The translations under genes were made by a program, and so were the position numbers. Below, one piece after another: positions 17,391-26,791 of a DNA stretch of 64,000 nucleotides. The DNA is taken from positions 1 to 64,000 of the forward strand of contig CAOKFN010000024.1 of NCBI GenBank assembly GCA_948467735.1, in the 5' to 3' direction. The first letter of the stretch is position 1, and each line of letters opens with the position of its first letter. Origin of the DNA: an uncultured bacterium. Its GTDB lineage: Bacteria; Bacillota; Clostridia; Lachnospirales; Lachnospiraceae. A model generated the notes under the pieces. It was not told the DNA's origin, did not search any database, and saw only the letters and a list, made by a program, of their open reading frames with translations.

Positions 17391-17438
17391 GCGATTCGGC
17401 CCGCCGCATATATCGGATTGCGGCGATGGCCGAATCGC
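17391..17438 (-). promoter_or_regulatory. leader hairpin just upstream of rnfC
   Basis: GCGATTCGGCC (17391-17401) pairs with GGCCGAATCGC (17428-17438); inside it CGCCGCA (17402-17408) pairs with TGCGGCG (17419-17425), leaving a 2-nt bulge and a 10-nt loop. It lies about 22 nt before the rnfC start and has no T-run. A leader element affecting translation or mRNA stability is more likely than a terminator. Confidence 0.6.
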
Positions 17439-17623
17439 AATATCCTTTCGCAGTTTCTCCATACAATAAATATACTATTTTTTTTCATAAAATACTACTG
17501 TAAAATGAAATTTTATGCTATGATAAAAACTGGAAACAATAGAATATGCTCTCCGCAGGATTCTATTGTCATGAATCAGGATAGACTGCAGCGAAGGCAG
17601 CCTATATGAGAACGGAGGCTGAT

Positions 17624-18724
17624 ATGAGAATTTCAGAAGAAACACTGGATAACTTTTCTATTGCTTATCCTCTGGACAGGCAGGCGCCCTTGGAACGCAT
17701 TCTTTTTATCGATATTGAGACCACCGGTTTCACCGCCAAATCCTCCTGCCTGTACCTCATAGGATGCGCTTACTATCTTGCCGGAAAATGGCGGACCATT
17801 CAATGGCTGGCGGAAAATTACGATCAGGAGGCCGATATTCTGAAAGCTTTTTTCCATTTCTCCAGACTATACCGCTATTTAATCCATTTTAACGGCAATA
17901 ATTTTGACCTGCCCTTCATCCTTCAGAAATGCGAACTGCTTTCCCTGCCTTACAATTTCGACAATCTTCAAGGCATCGATCTATACAAAAGAGCCGCGCC
18001 CTACAAGCGCTTTTTGAAGCTTCCCAACTGCAAACAGAAGACCTTGGAGCAGTTTCTGGGCGTTGACCGCAAGGATGTGTTTTCCGGCAGCGAGCTTATC
18101 GGCATTTATCAGGATTATATCAACCATCCCACCGAATTCTCGGAAAACGCGCTGCTCCTGCACAATGCGGACGATTTAAAGGGAATGCTGGAGGTTCTGC
18201 CCATTCTGGCCTATTATGATTTATTTAACGAGCCGTTAAAGGCAAAAAAGGTTCAGGCAAATACTTACAAGGATCTCAACGGCTGCAGCCGCAGGGAATT
18301 GATTATCATGTTCCATGCGGATACGCCTCTGCCCAAGCCCATCTCCGCCAACGCCTGCGGCTGTTATTTTCGCGGCGCGGATACGGAATGTTCTTTAAAA
18401 GTGCCTATTTACGACGAAGAAATGAAATATTTTTATTCCAATTATCATGATTACTATTATCTCCCCGCCGAGGATATGGCGCTGCACAAATCCGTGTCCG
18501 GCTATGTGGACAAGGCGTATCGGACTCCCGCCTCCGCTTCCAACTGCTATACGCGCAAGACGTCCGCCTATCTGCCCCAGTGGGACTTGGTGTTTGAGCC
18601 GTTCTTCAAGCGGGATTATAAGAGCCATGAGCTTTTTTTTGAGCTGACGGACGAAATGAAAAAGAACCGACAGGCTTTTTCCACCTATGCGGCGCATATT
18701 TTGAGTATGATTGCCGCCAGCTAG
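17624..18724 (+). CDS. YprB-like ribonuclease H-fold exonuclease
   Basis: About 366 aa. The N-terminal ~190 residues form a DEDD-type 3'-5' exonuclease fold: ILFIDIETTGF supplies the D-x-E, IHFNGNNFDLPFI the second Asp, and LLLHNADDLKGM the H-x(3)-D end. This is the arrangement of the RNase_H_2 / YprB family. The C-terminal half is not recognised and has no extra helicase or zinc domain. The start ATG 17624 has GGAGG 5 nt upstream and is preferred to an in-frame ATG at 17606. It is transcribed divergently from rnfC and ends at a strong bidirectional terminator. Probable DNA or RNA 3'-end processing; substrate not known. Confidence 0.8.
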   Translation: MRISEETLDNFSIAYPLDRQAPLERILFIDIETTGFTAKSSCLYLIGCAYYLAGKWRTIQWLAENYDQEADILKAFFHFSRLYRYLIHFNGNNFDLPFILQKCELLSLPYNFDNLQGIDLYKRAAPYKRFLKLPNCKQKTLEQFLGVDRKDVFSGSELIGIYQDYINHPTEFSENALLLHNADDLKGMLEVLPILAYYDLFNEPLKAKKVQANTYKDLNGCSRRELIIMFHADTPLPKPISANACGCYFRGADTECSLKVPIYDEEMKYFYSNYHDYYYLPAEDMALHKSVSGYVDKAYRTPASASNCYTRKTSAYLPQWDLVFEPFFKRDYKSHELFFELTDEMKKNRQAFSTYAAHILSMIAAS

Positions 18725-18752
18725 GTCAATCCGCTGAAAGAGCTGATACTCC

Positions 18753-18794
18753 AAAAAGCCCCGCAGAACAGCTTTCGTGTCTGCGGGGCTTTTT
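18753..18794. terminator. strong bidirectional terminator between the exonuclease and cheR
   Basis: AAAAAGCCCCGCAGA (18753-18767) and its exact complement TCTGCGGGGCTTTTT (18780-18794) form a 15-bp stem with a 12-nt loop. The A and T runs on the two sides serve the convergent genes on both strands. Confidence 0.95.
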
Positions 18795-18831
18795 GCGGCT
18801 CAGCATATTTCTTTTATGCCATAAAAAACCG

Positions 18832-19608
18832 TCAAGGCTTCTGATAAAAGAAGGAACTCTTCCTGTCATAGCCGATTTCCTTATAATTGATAATCTGTTC
18901 CGTACTGCCTATAAAAAGGATTCCCTTGCTGGCCAGTGATTTATAGTACTTGCGGAACACCTCGTCCTTGGCTTCCTCCGTAAAATAAATCAACACGTTG
19001 CGGCAGACAATCAAATGGCAGTCCGTGGGATATGTATCCTTCAACAGATTGTGCTCCTTGAATTCCACGCGGGCTTTCACCTCATCCGCAATCTTGTAGG
19101 AAGGTCCCACCTGCGTAAAATACTTTTTCTTCAAATCATCAGGTACGGCAGCTATGCTCTTCTCCGAATACAGACCTGTTTTTGCCTTTGCAATGACTTG
19201 TTTATCCAAATCCGTAGCGTTTATCTTAATATTGCCCAGAGGCAGATGCTTTGAAAAAGCCATGACCAAAGAATAGGGCTCGTCGCCTGTGGAACAGGCA
19301 GCGCTCCATATTTTCAGATTCTTTCCGAATTTGTTGATAAGCTCCGGAATGATTTGTTCATCCATCAATTTCCACTGCTCGGGATTCCGGTAGAACTCGG
19401 AAACATTAATGGTGATATAATTGACAAATTCATCAAACAATGCTGTCTCGTTTTTCATGCCATAGACATACTTGTCATAGCCTTCTATCTTATGCTTGGC
19501 AATCAGCGTGTCAATGCGGCGTTTCATCTGCTTTTCCTTGTAGCAGCTCAGATCGATTCCCGTCAATGACAGGACTTCCTTTTTAAAGTATTCATAATCA
19601 TATGCCAT
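18832..19608 (-). CDS. cheR: CheR-type protein-glutamate methyltransferase
   Basis: About 258 aa. An N-terminal helical domain (YFKKEVLSLTGIDLSCYKEKQMKRRIDTL) precedes a SAM-binding domain with LKIWSAACSTGDEPYSLVM, INATDLDKQVIAKAK, and LIVCRNVLIYF. It should methylate glutamates in chemoreceptors with SAM. No other chemotaxis or flagellar gene is in the window, so it may belong to a dispersed system or a non-motility signalling pathway. Two ATGs are possible (19620, 19608); 19608 has GGTGA about 5 nt upstream, 19620 has no good site. Confidence 0.93.
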   Translation of the reverse strand: MAYDYEYFKKEVLSLTGIDLSCYKEKQMKRRIDTLIAKHKIEGYDKYVYGMKNETALFDEFVNYITINVSEFYRNPEQWKLMDEQIIPELINKFGKNLKIWSAACSTGDEPYSLVMAFSKHLPLGNIKINATDLDKQVIAKAKTGLYSEKSIAAVPDDLKKKYFTQVGPSYKIADEVKARVEFKEHNLLKDTYPTDCHLIVCRNVLIYFTEEAKDEVFRKYYKSLASKGILFIGSTEQIINYKEIGYDRKSSFFYQKP

Positions 19609-19759
19609 AGCAGTCACCATCCCGTTTTTTATGTCAACAATTTATACTGCGCGTTGAATCAATTTACCGTCATGCATGATAACGAAAGTCCGTCGGCCGT
19701 GCTTTTCCGGAGCATCGGCAGACTTTATCGCCCGTGAGTACAAGCCTGTTAGAAAGATT

Positions 19760-19800
19760 TGTCCACAAGCCCATATGCATACGCAATCGGCTTATGGACA
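19760..19800 (-). terminator. hairpin downstream of the S1-domain gene
   Basis: TGTCCACAAGCC (19760-19771) pairs with GGCTTATGGACA (19789-19800) over 12 bp with one wobble on the minus strand. It starts about 10 nt after the stop codon of the S1 protein and is followed by a short T-rich stretch. Likely the end of the cmk-ispH-rpsA unit. Confidence 0.65.
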
Positions 19801-19809
19801 TAAAATCAA

Positions 19810-20937
19810 TTATTCAGCATCCTCCTGCGCCGAAATTGCCGCGTCAATATCCACGGGAACTTCGTCCTCCTCCGTATCCGGAGCGGCCATTGCTTTGATG
19901 CTCAGAGAAATCTTGTGGTCTTCGCCGTTAAAGTCAACCACCTTCGCTGTCACTTCCTCGCCTACCTTCAATACATCGTCCGGTTTATCCACATGCTCCT
20001 TGGAAATCTGGGATACATGAAGCAGGGCGTCTATGCCGGATTCCAGCTCGACGAATGCGCCGAAATCTGTCATTCTTGCCACCCTTCCGGTCACTATCTT
20101 ACCTGTGGCATACTTTTCTGCGGCGTCCTTCCAAGGATTGGCGTCGTCAAATTTCAGAGACAGCGCAATCTTGTTTCCGTTAATTTCCTTAATCAGAACA
20201 TTTAATTTCTCGCCGACCTTGAACACCTTCTTGGGATGCTCGATGCGTCCCCATGACATCTCGGAAATGTGAAGCAGGCCGTCGGCGCCGCCCAAATCCA
20301 CAAATGCGCCGAATTCGGTGACGTTCTTCACAACGCCTTCCACCACATCGCCCTCATGGATTCTCTCAAAAAGCTCCTTCTGAAGTTCCGCTTTTCTGGC
20401 GGCGATCAGCTGTCTGCGGTCTCCGATGTATCTCCTCCTCTTAGGATTGTACTCGCTGATGACAAATTCTATTTCCTGACCGGCATACTTGCTTAAATCC
20501 TTCTCATAAGTATCCGAGACAAGGCTTGCAGGAATGAAAACTCTCATCTCCTCCACAATAACGCTCAAGCCGCCTTCCAATACCTGAGAGACCTTCGCCT
20601 TCAGCACTTCTTTATTATTGTATGCCTCTTCAATTCTCTTATTGCCTCTGTCTGCAGCCAGACGCTTATAAGTCAGCACTACCTGTCCTTCTCCGTCATT
20701 TACCTTCAAGACCTTTACTTCCATGGTATCTCCGACTTTCACCGCTGTCGTAAGGTCCACACTGGAATCATTGGTATACTCGTTTTTGGCAAGAATACCA
20801 TCCGACTTGTACCCGATGTTCAATACGATTTCATCCGGCTTGACATCGATGACCGTACCTTCGACTACCTCTCCTGAATGTATTGTCTTAAAAGAATTTG
20901 GATCCTCCAACATTTGTTCAAAAGTTAATTCTGACAT
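19810..20937 (-). CDS. rpsA: S1 RNA-binding domain protein (ribosomal protein S1-like)
   Basis: 375 aa made of four S1 domains in tandem, each recognisable by G-x-V-x(n)-G-A-F-V-D/E-L: HSGEVVEGTVIDVKPDEIVLNIG, LKAKVSQVLEGGLSVIVEE, GDVVEGVVKNVTEFGAFVDL and ATGKIVTGRVARMTDFGAFVEL. The C-terminal tail is acidic. Four domains rather than six is usual for Firmicutes. It starts 20 nt inside ispH; its GGAGG lies within the ispH 3' end, 9 nt before the ATG. In some Clostridia IspH and S1 are one fused protein, so this overlap fits that known association. Binds mRNA, probably at the ribosome. Confidence 0.92.
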   Translation of the reverse strand: MSELTFEQMLEDPNSFKTIHSGEVVEGTVIDVKPDEIVLNIGYKSDGILAKNEYTNDSSVDLTTAVKVGDTMEVKVLKVNDGEGQVVLTYKRLAADRGNKRIEEAYNNKEVLKAKVSQVLEGGLSVIVEEMRVFIPASLVSDTYEKDLSKYAGQEIEFVISEYNPKRRRYIGDRRQLIAARKAELQKELFERIHEGDVVEGVVKNVTEFGAFVDLGGADGLLHISEMSWGRIEHPKKVFKVGEKLNVLIKEINGNKIALSLKFDDANPWKDAAEKYATGKIVTGRVARMTDFGAFVELESGIDALLHVSQISKEHVDKPDDVLKVGEEVTAKVVDFNGEDHKISLSIKAMAAPDTEEDEVPVDIDAAISAQEDAE

Positions 20938-21781
20938 AATTTTGAACCTCCTCGATTAATTTATTTGGGGTCGAAGCCCCCGCAGTAATACCCACCAGTC
21001 GAACAGCTTTAGGTAGTTCTAAATGCAAGTCATCCAGTGTCTGTATAAAATAGGTATTCGCACATTCCTCACTGCAGATTTCATAAAGCTTTCTTGTATT
21101 GGAGCTGTGCTTTCCTCCTATCACGATCATGACGTCAGCTTCCGACGCAAGTTCCCTGGCGGAACGCTGGCGTTCTTCCGTTGCGTTACATATAGTATTA
21201 GCCACAGTACTATTGTAACCTTTTTTTTCTAAAATTTCAACAATATTATAAAATTTCTTGTAGTTAAATGTCGTTTGAGCAACTATGCACAATTTTTTCC
21301 CGTCCAGAGGCTTAAATTCTTCCGCTTCCGCCAAATCTTCCAGCACTGTCACCGGCCCTGTACACCAGCCGATAATCCCTTCCACCTCCGGATGTCCGGC
21401 GTTGCCGACTATGACGATATGGCTTCCCGCCCTGCTTTCCTGCTCCACCTTTTTCTGTATCCTTGCCACAAAAGGGCAGGTAGCGTCAATGCATTCCAGA
21501 TGTTTCTCCTCAAGAATATGGTAAATTTCTTCCGGAACTCCGTGAGCGCGGATAATGACGCTTGCGGGCAGGGTATGATTCTCCGAAAGCTCCAAAAGCT
21601 CCTCTTTCGATTCCAATACCCTGACGCCGTTGCGGGTCAGATCCTTTACCACTTCCTCATTATGCACAATAGGACCATAAGTATAAATATTTTTCCCGTT
21701 TTTTATCTGTTCATACACAGTATCCACCGCGCGTTTTACGCCAAAACAGAAACCGGCATATTTCGCAAGCCTTACTTCCAT
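20918..21781 (-). CDS. ispH: 4-hydroxy-3-methylbut-2-enyl diphosphate reductase
   Basis: 287-aa iron-sulfur enzyme making IPP and DMAPP in the last step of the MEP isoprenoid pathway. The three cluster cysteines are in AGFCFGVKRAV, IDATCPFV and NTICNATEERQ. Substrate-binding histidines appear in PIVHNEEVV and RAHGVP, and the catalytic Glu-Thr region in AQTTFN. AGAGG precedes ATG 21781 by 5 nt. cmk lies 48 nt upstream and rpsA overlaps its 3' end; cmk, ispH and rpsA together are a known Clostridia arrangement. Confidence 0.97.
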   Translation of the reverse strand: MEVRLAKYAGFCFGVKRAVDTVYEQIKNGKNIYTYGPIVHNEEVVKDLTRNGVRVLESKEELLELSENHTLPASVIIRAHGVPEEIYHILEEKHLECIDATCPFVARIQKKVEQESRAGSHIVIVGNAGHPEVEGIIGWCTGPVTVLEDLAEAEEFKPLDGKKLCIVAQTTFNYKKFYNIVEILEKKGYNSTVANTICNATEERQRSARELASEADVMIVIGGKHSSNTRKLYEICSEECANTYFIQTLDDLHLELPKAVRLVGITAGASTPNKLIEEVQNYVRINF

Positions 21782-21829
21782 ATCATCCTCTCCCGCCGCT
21801 TTTTGTCATAAGGGCTTCTCGTTTCTCCG

Positions 21830-22501
21830 TCAAATACCGCGGCTCTGCCTGCACATTTGGGAGATGGCGGATATCACCTCTTCCACCGGCATATCCGACG
21901 TATCAACCAAAACGGCGTCCGGCGCCTGCCTTAAGGGAGATTCCTCCCGATGCATGTCCCGATAATCCCGTTCCTCGATATCCGCCTGAATTTTGTCTAA
22001 ATCCCCTGCTTCTCCTTTTGCCGCAAGCTCGTCATATCTCCTCTTTGCGCGCACCCTGCTTGTGGCAGTCAGATATATCTTAAGCCGGGCGTCCGGCAGA
22101 ACGCAGGTGCCGATATCCCGGCCGTCCATGATGCAGTCGCTCTTCGACGCAAGCTCCTTTTGCAGCTCCACCAGTTTCTTTCGCACCTCCGGTATGGGGC
22201 TGATTACGGAAGCCGCTCTTCCCACTTCCTCCGTCCGAAGAAGTCCGTTTACATTTTCACCGTTTAAGAGCACTACCTGCTCGCCATTTTCGTAGCATAT
22301 GGTAATATCCGCCTGTCCGCAGCTTTCGATAATCTTTTCGGAATCCGTCAGAGGCACCTGCCTGCGCAGCATGAACAGCGCCATAGCGCGATACATCGCT
22401 CCCGTATCCACATATATCAGATTCATCTCTTTTGCCACCGCTTTTGCAATGGTGCTTTTGCCCGCTCCCGCAGGCCCGTCAACCGCCACGTTAAAACTCA
22501 T
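21830..22501 (-). CDS. cmk: cytidylate kinase
   Basis: 223-aa nucleoside monophosphate kinase that phosphorylates CMP/dCMP with ATP. P-loop VDGPAGAGKSTIAKAVAKEM is at the N terminus, followed by YVDTGAMYRAM, the CMP-specific MDGRDIGTCVLPDARLKIYLTA and the R-x-x-R lid area ASRVRAKRRYDEL; IEERDYRDMHREESPL is also typical. ATG 22501 has GGAGGAGG 7 nt upstream; the frame stays open to 22672 but the extra residues are not family-like. It overlaps the flavoprotein upstream by 11 nt. Confidence 0.97.
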   Translation of the reverse strand: MSFNVAVDGPAGAGKSTIAKAVAKEMNLIYVDTGAMYRAMALFMLRRQVPLTDSEKIIESCGQADITICYENGEQVVLLNGENVNGLLRTEEVGRAASVISPIPEVRKKLVELQKELASKSDCIMDGRDIGTCVLPDARLKIYLTATSRVRAKRRYDELAAKGEAGDLDKIQADIEERDYRDMHREESPLRQAPDAVLVDTSDMPVEEVISAISQMCRQSRGI

Positions 22502-23942
22502 CGTTATACCTCCTCCGGTTCTGCATCCGCCCTTTACTATCCTTGCTGCAGAGAGGGATTGTCGGTTCCGTTTCGGATTCATCCGCTTTCGAGACTCCCG
22601 TCCCTTCGTGTCCGGAAGGCTCTTTACGCCGCGAAGGGCCGCTGCCCGCCAAATGTCCGGTGGACCATGCAATCTGCAGGTTGAAGCCTCCGGTCATTGC
22701 GTCCAAATCCAGCACTTCTCCCGCAAAATACAATCCCGCAGCCTTCTTCGACTCCATTGTGGACGGATTGACGTCCTTCAAATCAATTCCTCCTCTGGTG
22801 ATGACCGCCTCCTCAAATCCCCGCAGGCCCGAAACCGTGAGCGGAAGGCGTTTTATCAGTTCTCCCAGCCTTTTTCTCTCTTCTTTGGTGATTTCATTCA
22901 CCTTTTTATCCGGCCGGATTCCCGAAAGCCCAATCATCACAGGAATCAGCTTCGCAGGAAACAGTCCCCCCAGCGCGTTTTTGAACTGTTTGTTCTGATT
23001 TTCCTCGAAATCCCGAAGCAGGCGTTTGTCAAGCTGTTCCGTATCAAGAGCCGGCTTTAAATCTATGAAAAGCTTTGTCTCATTTCCGCCTTTTTTGCCT
23101 GCTTTTTGATAATAATAGCTGCTGGCGGAAAGGACCAGCGGCCCGCTGACCCCAAAATGGGTGAAGAGCATTTCTCCAAAGCCTTTATATAATTCCGCTT
23201 CCTCCCGACACATTTTCAAAGAGACGTTTTTGAGTGTCAGGCCCGTCAGAGCGCCGCACCATTCTTCCTTGATGTTCATGGGCACAAGCGCGGGTACACA
23301 TTCCGAAATCTTATGTCCGGTCTCTGCGGCGAAACGATATCCGTCCCCCGTAGAGCCCGTGGAGGGATAAGAAAGCCCTCCGGTACAGACGATGCATCTG
23401 TCCGCAGGCAGCACCTTTCCGTTCGCCAGCCGGACGCCCACAACCCTCTTATTGGCAGCCGGGCCTTTTCCTCCCGTTTTTTTGCCGGCCGCATCGACGG
23501 ATGGAGCGCCGTCTTCCCCGACATTTTCCTCTACCAGCAGTTCCTTTACTTCCGTATTCAGCAGAATTTCCACCCGCCTCTTTTCCAGCTCCCGTCGAAA
23601 AGCGGCGATCACATCCGAGGAATGATCCGATACAGGAAATACCCTGCCGCCCCGTTCCGTTTTCAAACGACACCCCGCCTGTTCCAAGAAATCCATTACC
23701 GCCCCATTGTCAAAATGCGAAAAGGCGCTGTAGAGAAATCTGCCGTCCGCACATATATTCCTAAAAAATGTCTCCCTATCCGCGGCATTGGTCACATTGC
23801 ATCTGCCTTTTCCGGTCAGAAAGAGCTTCTTGCCCAGTTTTTCATTTTTCTCTATCAAACATACTTTGTCGCCGCAGCCGGCCGCAGCCACGGCCGCCAT
23901 CATGCCCGCCGCGCCGCCTCCCACGATTACCACTCTGCTCAA
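22491..23942 (-). CDS. NAD(P)/FAD-dependent oxidoreductase, BaiN/HI0933 family
   Basis: About 483-aa flavoprotein. The FAD-binding start is VVIVGGGAAGMMAAVAAAGCGDKV, then LIEKNEKLGKKLFLTGKGRCNVTN, the family signature, and near the C terminus GGIDLKDVNPSTMESKKAAGLYFAGEVLDLDAMTGGFN. A TTG start at 23942 is preferred: GGAGGAGG lies just upstream and the protein then begins LSRVVIVGGG. Longer in-frame starts run through a terminator-like hairpin. It is translationally close to cmk (11-nt overlap). Relatives include a bile-acid 7-dehydroxylation reductase (BaiN), but most members are of unknown substrate, so no bile acid role is claimed. Confidence 0.9.
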   Translation of the reverse strand: MSRVVIVGGGAAGMMAAVAAAGCGDKVCLIEKNEKLGKKLFLTGKGRCNVTNAADRETFFRNICADGRFLYSAFSHFDNGAVMDFLEQAGCRLKTERGGRVFPVSDHSSDVIAAFRRELEKRRVEILLNTEVKELLVEENVGEDGAPSVDAAGKKTGGKGPAANKRVVGVRLANGKVLPADRCIVCTGGLSYPSTGSTGDGYRFAAETGHKISECVPALVPMNIKEEWCGALTGLTLKNVSLKMCREEAELYKGFGEMLFTHFGVSGPLVLSASSYYYQKAGKKGGNETKLFIDLKPALDTEQLDKRLLRDFEENQNKQFKNALGGLFPAKLIPVMIGLSGIRPDKKVNEITKEERKRLGELIKRLPLTVSGLRGFEEAVITRGGIDLKDVNPSTMESKKAAGLYFAGEVLDLDAMTGGFNLQIAWSTGHLAGSGPSRRKEPSGHEGTGVSKADESETEPTIPLCSKDSKGRMQNRRRYNDEF

Positions 23943-24000
23943 GTCCCTCCTCCTTTCCAAATGTTTTCGGCAAAAATCCATATAAGCGAAAAGAAGCACC

Positions 24001-24020
24001 GCCGCAGTAAAAACTGCGGC
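24001..24020 (-). terminator. GCCGCAGT/ACTGCGGC hairpin after the decarboxylase operon
   Basis: Perfect 8-bp stem with AAAA loop (24001-24008, 24013-24020), about 120 nt after the stop of the OadA-like gene and just upstream of the flavoprotein. It is followed on the minus strand by a broken T-run, so it is a moderate terminator. Confidence 0.5.
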
Positions 24021-24138
24021 TAAGTACTCCTTTGTGTCAAAGCATGGCAAGCTATGAAGGAGTCCGGCAGCCCTCCTCTCGCCGAATTATTGCCGGAAAA
24101 CCGCTCAATTTCTCCTTCTCCCTATCCTGTCAGGAGAT

Positions 24139-25566
24139 TTAAACGGGATAAGCTCCGTTCTTGGTATCCGCCTGAGTCATATCCACCTTGTCCTGCTGTG
24201 CCTGACGATACTTGAAGAAATCCGTGGCAACCTGCGGGAACAGCGCATAGCTCAGTACATCCTCATCCTGCTGTTTCCATTCGCTCATCTCGGATTCCAG
24301 CTTGCTCATCTCGTTTTCCAGCATATCCGCATAACGGCAGGTAATTCTGGTCTCGCCCGGAATAACCTTATCGATGATTTCCTGATTCATCGGCTTCACC
24401 GTCTGGCCGTATTCGCCGCGCAGCACTGCCTTTGTCTCCTTGGTGGCCATCTTATATCTCTCGCCCATCAGCACGTTAAACACTGCCTGCGTGCCTACAA
24501 TCTGGGAAGAAGGCGTCACCAGAGGCGGCTCGCCTAAATCCTTGCGGACCTCGGGAATTTCCTTCAGCACATCGTAATATTTATCCTCTGCGTTCTGCTC
24601 CTTCAGCTGGCTCACCATGTTGGAAAGCATGCCGCCGGGCACCTGATACAAGAGGGTCTTGATATCCACGCCCATCACCTTGGGATTCAGCAGGCCGCTC
24701 TTCAAGCACTCATCCCTGTAAGGACGGAAGTAATCCGCGATTTCCGCCAGAAGGTTCTGGTCGAAGCCGGTGTCGTAAGGCGTGCCCCGGAAGGTCTCCA
24801 CCATCACCTCCGTGGCGGGCTGGGAGGTTCCCATTGCGAAAGGACTCATGGCGGTGTCAATCACATCCACCCCTGCTTCCACCGCTTTCATGTAAGTCAT
24901 GCTTGCCACGCCGGAAGTATAATGGGTGTGAAGCTGAATGGGAAGCTTGGTTGCGCTCTTCATGGCCGCAATCAGCTCGGAAGCCTTATAAGGCACCAGA
25001 AGGCCGGCCATATCCTTGATACAGATGGAATCCGCGCCCATTTCCTCAATTTTCTTGGCGGTGCTGGTCCAGTATTCCAAGGTATACGCGTCTCCCAAGG
25101 TATAGGACAGGGCAACCTGCGCATGGCCTCTGCCCTCCTGCTTCTTCATTCTGTTGGTTGCGTTAACCGCTTCCTGCAGGTTGCGCAGGTCGTTCAGACA
25201 ATCGAAAATACGGATAATATCAATGCCGTTTGCAATGGATTTCTGCACAAAGGCATCCACCACATCGTCCGCATAGGGTCTGTATCCCAGAATGTTCTGT
25301 CCGCGGAACAGCATCTGAAGCTTTGTATTCTTGAATCTGTCCCTCAGCTTCCGAAGTCTGTCCCAAGGGTCTTCCTTCAGGAAACGCAGGGATGCGTCAA
25401 AGGTGGCACCGCCCCAGCATTCTACCGAATGATATCCCACCTTATCCATCTTTTCCGCGATGGGAAGCATAAATTCGGTGGGCATTCTCGTAGCAATCAA
25501 TGACTGATGCGCGTCACGCAGTATCGTTTCCGTAATTTTAATCGGTTTTTTTGCTTGTTCTGACAT
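24139..25566 (-). CDS. oxaloacetate decarboxylase alpha / 5S-type carboxyltransferase subunit without biotin domain
   Basis: 475-aa carboxyltransferase of the pyruvate carboxylase/OadA type, which moves CO2 between oxaloacetate/pyruvate and biotin. Motifs: TETILRDAHQSLIATRM (metal Asp), ECWGGATFDASLRFL, the catalytic Lys in CIKDMAGLL, HTHYTSGVASM (metal His pair) and a PYC/OADA C-terminal segment. The usual C-terminal biotinyl domain is missing; it is supplied by the 127-aa biotin protein two genes upstream. ATG 25566 has GGAGGAG 8 nt upstream. Last gene of a five-gene operon. Confidence 0.94.
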   Translation of the reverse strand: MSEQAKKPIKITETILRDAHQSLIATRMPTEFMLPIAEKMDKVGYHSVECWGGATFDASLRFLKEDPWDRLRKLRDRFKNTKLQMLFRGQNILGYRPYADDVVDAFVQKSIANGIDIIRIFDCLNDLRNLQEAVNATNRMKKQEGRGHAQVALSYTLGDAYTLEYWTSTAKKIEEMGADSICIKDMAGLLVPYKASELIAAMKSATKLPIQLHTHYTSGVASMTYMKAVEAGVDVIDTAMSPFAMGTSQPATEVMVETFRGTPYDTGFDQNLLAEIADYFRPYRDECLKSGLLNPKVMGVDIKTLLYQVPGGMLSNMVSQLKEQNAEDKYYDVLKEIPEVRKDLGEPPLVTPSSQIVGTQAVFNVLMGERYKMATKETKAVLRGEYGQTVKPMNQEIIDKVIPGETRITCRYADMLENEMSKLESEMSEWKQQDEDVLSYALFPQVATDFFKYRQAQQDKVDMTQADTKNGAYPV

Positions 25567-25596
25567 TTACGAATCTCCTCCATTTAGAATTATTCA

Positions 25597-26748
25597 TTAA
25601 AACACACCAAAGATTGCCATGAACGTACCTGCCGCAACGGCGGTTCCGATAACGCCGGCCACATTAGGTCCCATAGCATGCATCAGCAGGAAGTTGGTAG
25701 GATCCGCCTCCGCGCCCACCTTCTGGGAAACACGGGCCGCCATGGGAACGGCGGATACGCCTGCGGAACCAATCAGCGGATTTATCTTGCCATGGGTCGC
25801 AACGCACATAATCTTGCCGAACAAAACCCCCGCGGCCGTACCGAACATAAACGCAATCAGTCCCAGCGCCACAATCTTCAAAGTATCCAGATTCAGGAAG
25901 GCTTCCGCGCTGGTGGTAGCGCCCACGGAAGTACCCAGCAGAATCACCACGATATACATCATGGCATTGGAGGCCGTCTCCGTCAGCTGACGCACAACCC
26001 CCGACTCGCGGAACAGGTTGCCCAGCATCAGCATGCCCACCAGCGGCGCCGTGGTAGGAAGAATCAGGCATACCACAATGGTGACAATAATAGGGAAGAG
26101 AATCTTCTCCAGTTTGGAAACCGGACGAAGCTGGCCCATCTTAATTTTTCTCTCCTTCTCCGTGGTCAAAAGCTTCATAATGGGAGGCTGGATAATGGGT
26201 ACCAGCGACATATAGGAGTACGCTGCCACCGCAATGGGCCCCAGAATCGCCGTCTGCCCCAGCTTGCTGGCAAGGAAAATGGAAGTCGGGCCGTCGGCGC
26301 CGCCGATAATGGAAATCGCCGCCGCAGCCATGTCGTTGAAGCCAAGGGCAATGGCGCCAAAATACGCGGCAAAGATGCCGAACTGCGCCGCCGCCCCCAG
26401 CAGAAAGCTCTTGGGATTGGCGATCAGAGGGCCGAAATCCGTCATGGCGCCCACGCCCATAAAAATCAGAGAGGGCAGGATTGCCAACTCATCCAGTTTA
26501 TAGAAATAATACAGAAGGCCCCCCGCACCGTTTGCGGCGTCCTCTGCATGGAGCATGATGTCGGGATAAATATTCACCAACAGCATACCGAAGGCTATGG
26601 GAGTCAGAAGCAAAGGCTCAAACTCATGCCGGATAGCCAGATAAAGGAAAAAACACGCAACCAAGATCATCAGATAGTTTCCCCATGTGAGGTTAAAAAA
26701 CGCCGTCTGATGAATCAGGTTGTTTAGCGTAGAAGCTATATATTCCAT
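25597..26748 (-). CDS. oadB: Na+-translocating decarboxylase beta subunit
   Basis: 383-aa membrane subunit that decarboxylates carboxybiotin and exports Na+. It has about nine hydrophobic segments. Family blocks include LAILPSLIFMGVGAMTDFGPLIANP, the Asp-containing IIGGADGPTSIFLAS and the C-terminal PMAARVSQKVGAEADPTNFLLMHAMGPNVAGVIG. The conserved Asp of GGADGPT is the Na+ site in characterised OadB. The start has AGGAGG 8 nt upstream. Together with Rnf this is the second ion pump in the window. Confidence 0.97.
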   Translation of the reverse strand: MEYIASTLNNLIHQTAFFNLTWGNYLMILVACFFLYLAIRHEFEPLLLTPIAFGMLLVNIYPDIMLHAEDAANGAGGLLYYFYKLDELAILPSLIFMGVGAMTDFGPLIANPKSFLLGAAAQFGIFAAYFGAIALGFNDMAAAAISIIGGADGPTSIFLASKLGQTAILGPIAVAAYSYMSLVPIIQPPIMKLLTTEKERKIKMGQLRPVSKLEKILFPIIVTIVVCLILPTTAPLVGMLMLGNLFRESGVVRQLTETASNAMMYIVVILLGTSVGATTSAEAFLNLDTLKIVALGLIAFMFGTAAGVLFGKIMCVATHGKINPLIGSAGVSAVPMAARVSQKVGAEADPTNFLLMHAMGPNVAGVIGTAVAAGTFMAIFGVF

Positions 26749-26791
26749 TTGTTGACCTCCTGTTGTGTGTAATCCGCAAATACACTTCCTT

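Noticed and set aside
25678..26727. 349-codon plus-strand frame opposite oadB
   Set aside because: Strongly basic, His/Gln/Arg-rich composition with no motif; oadB on the minus strand is unmistakable.
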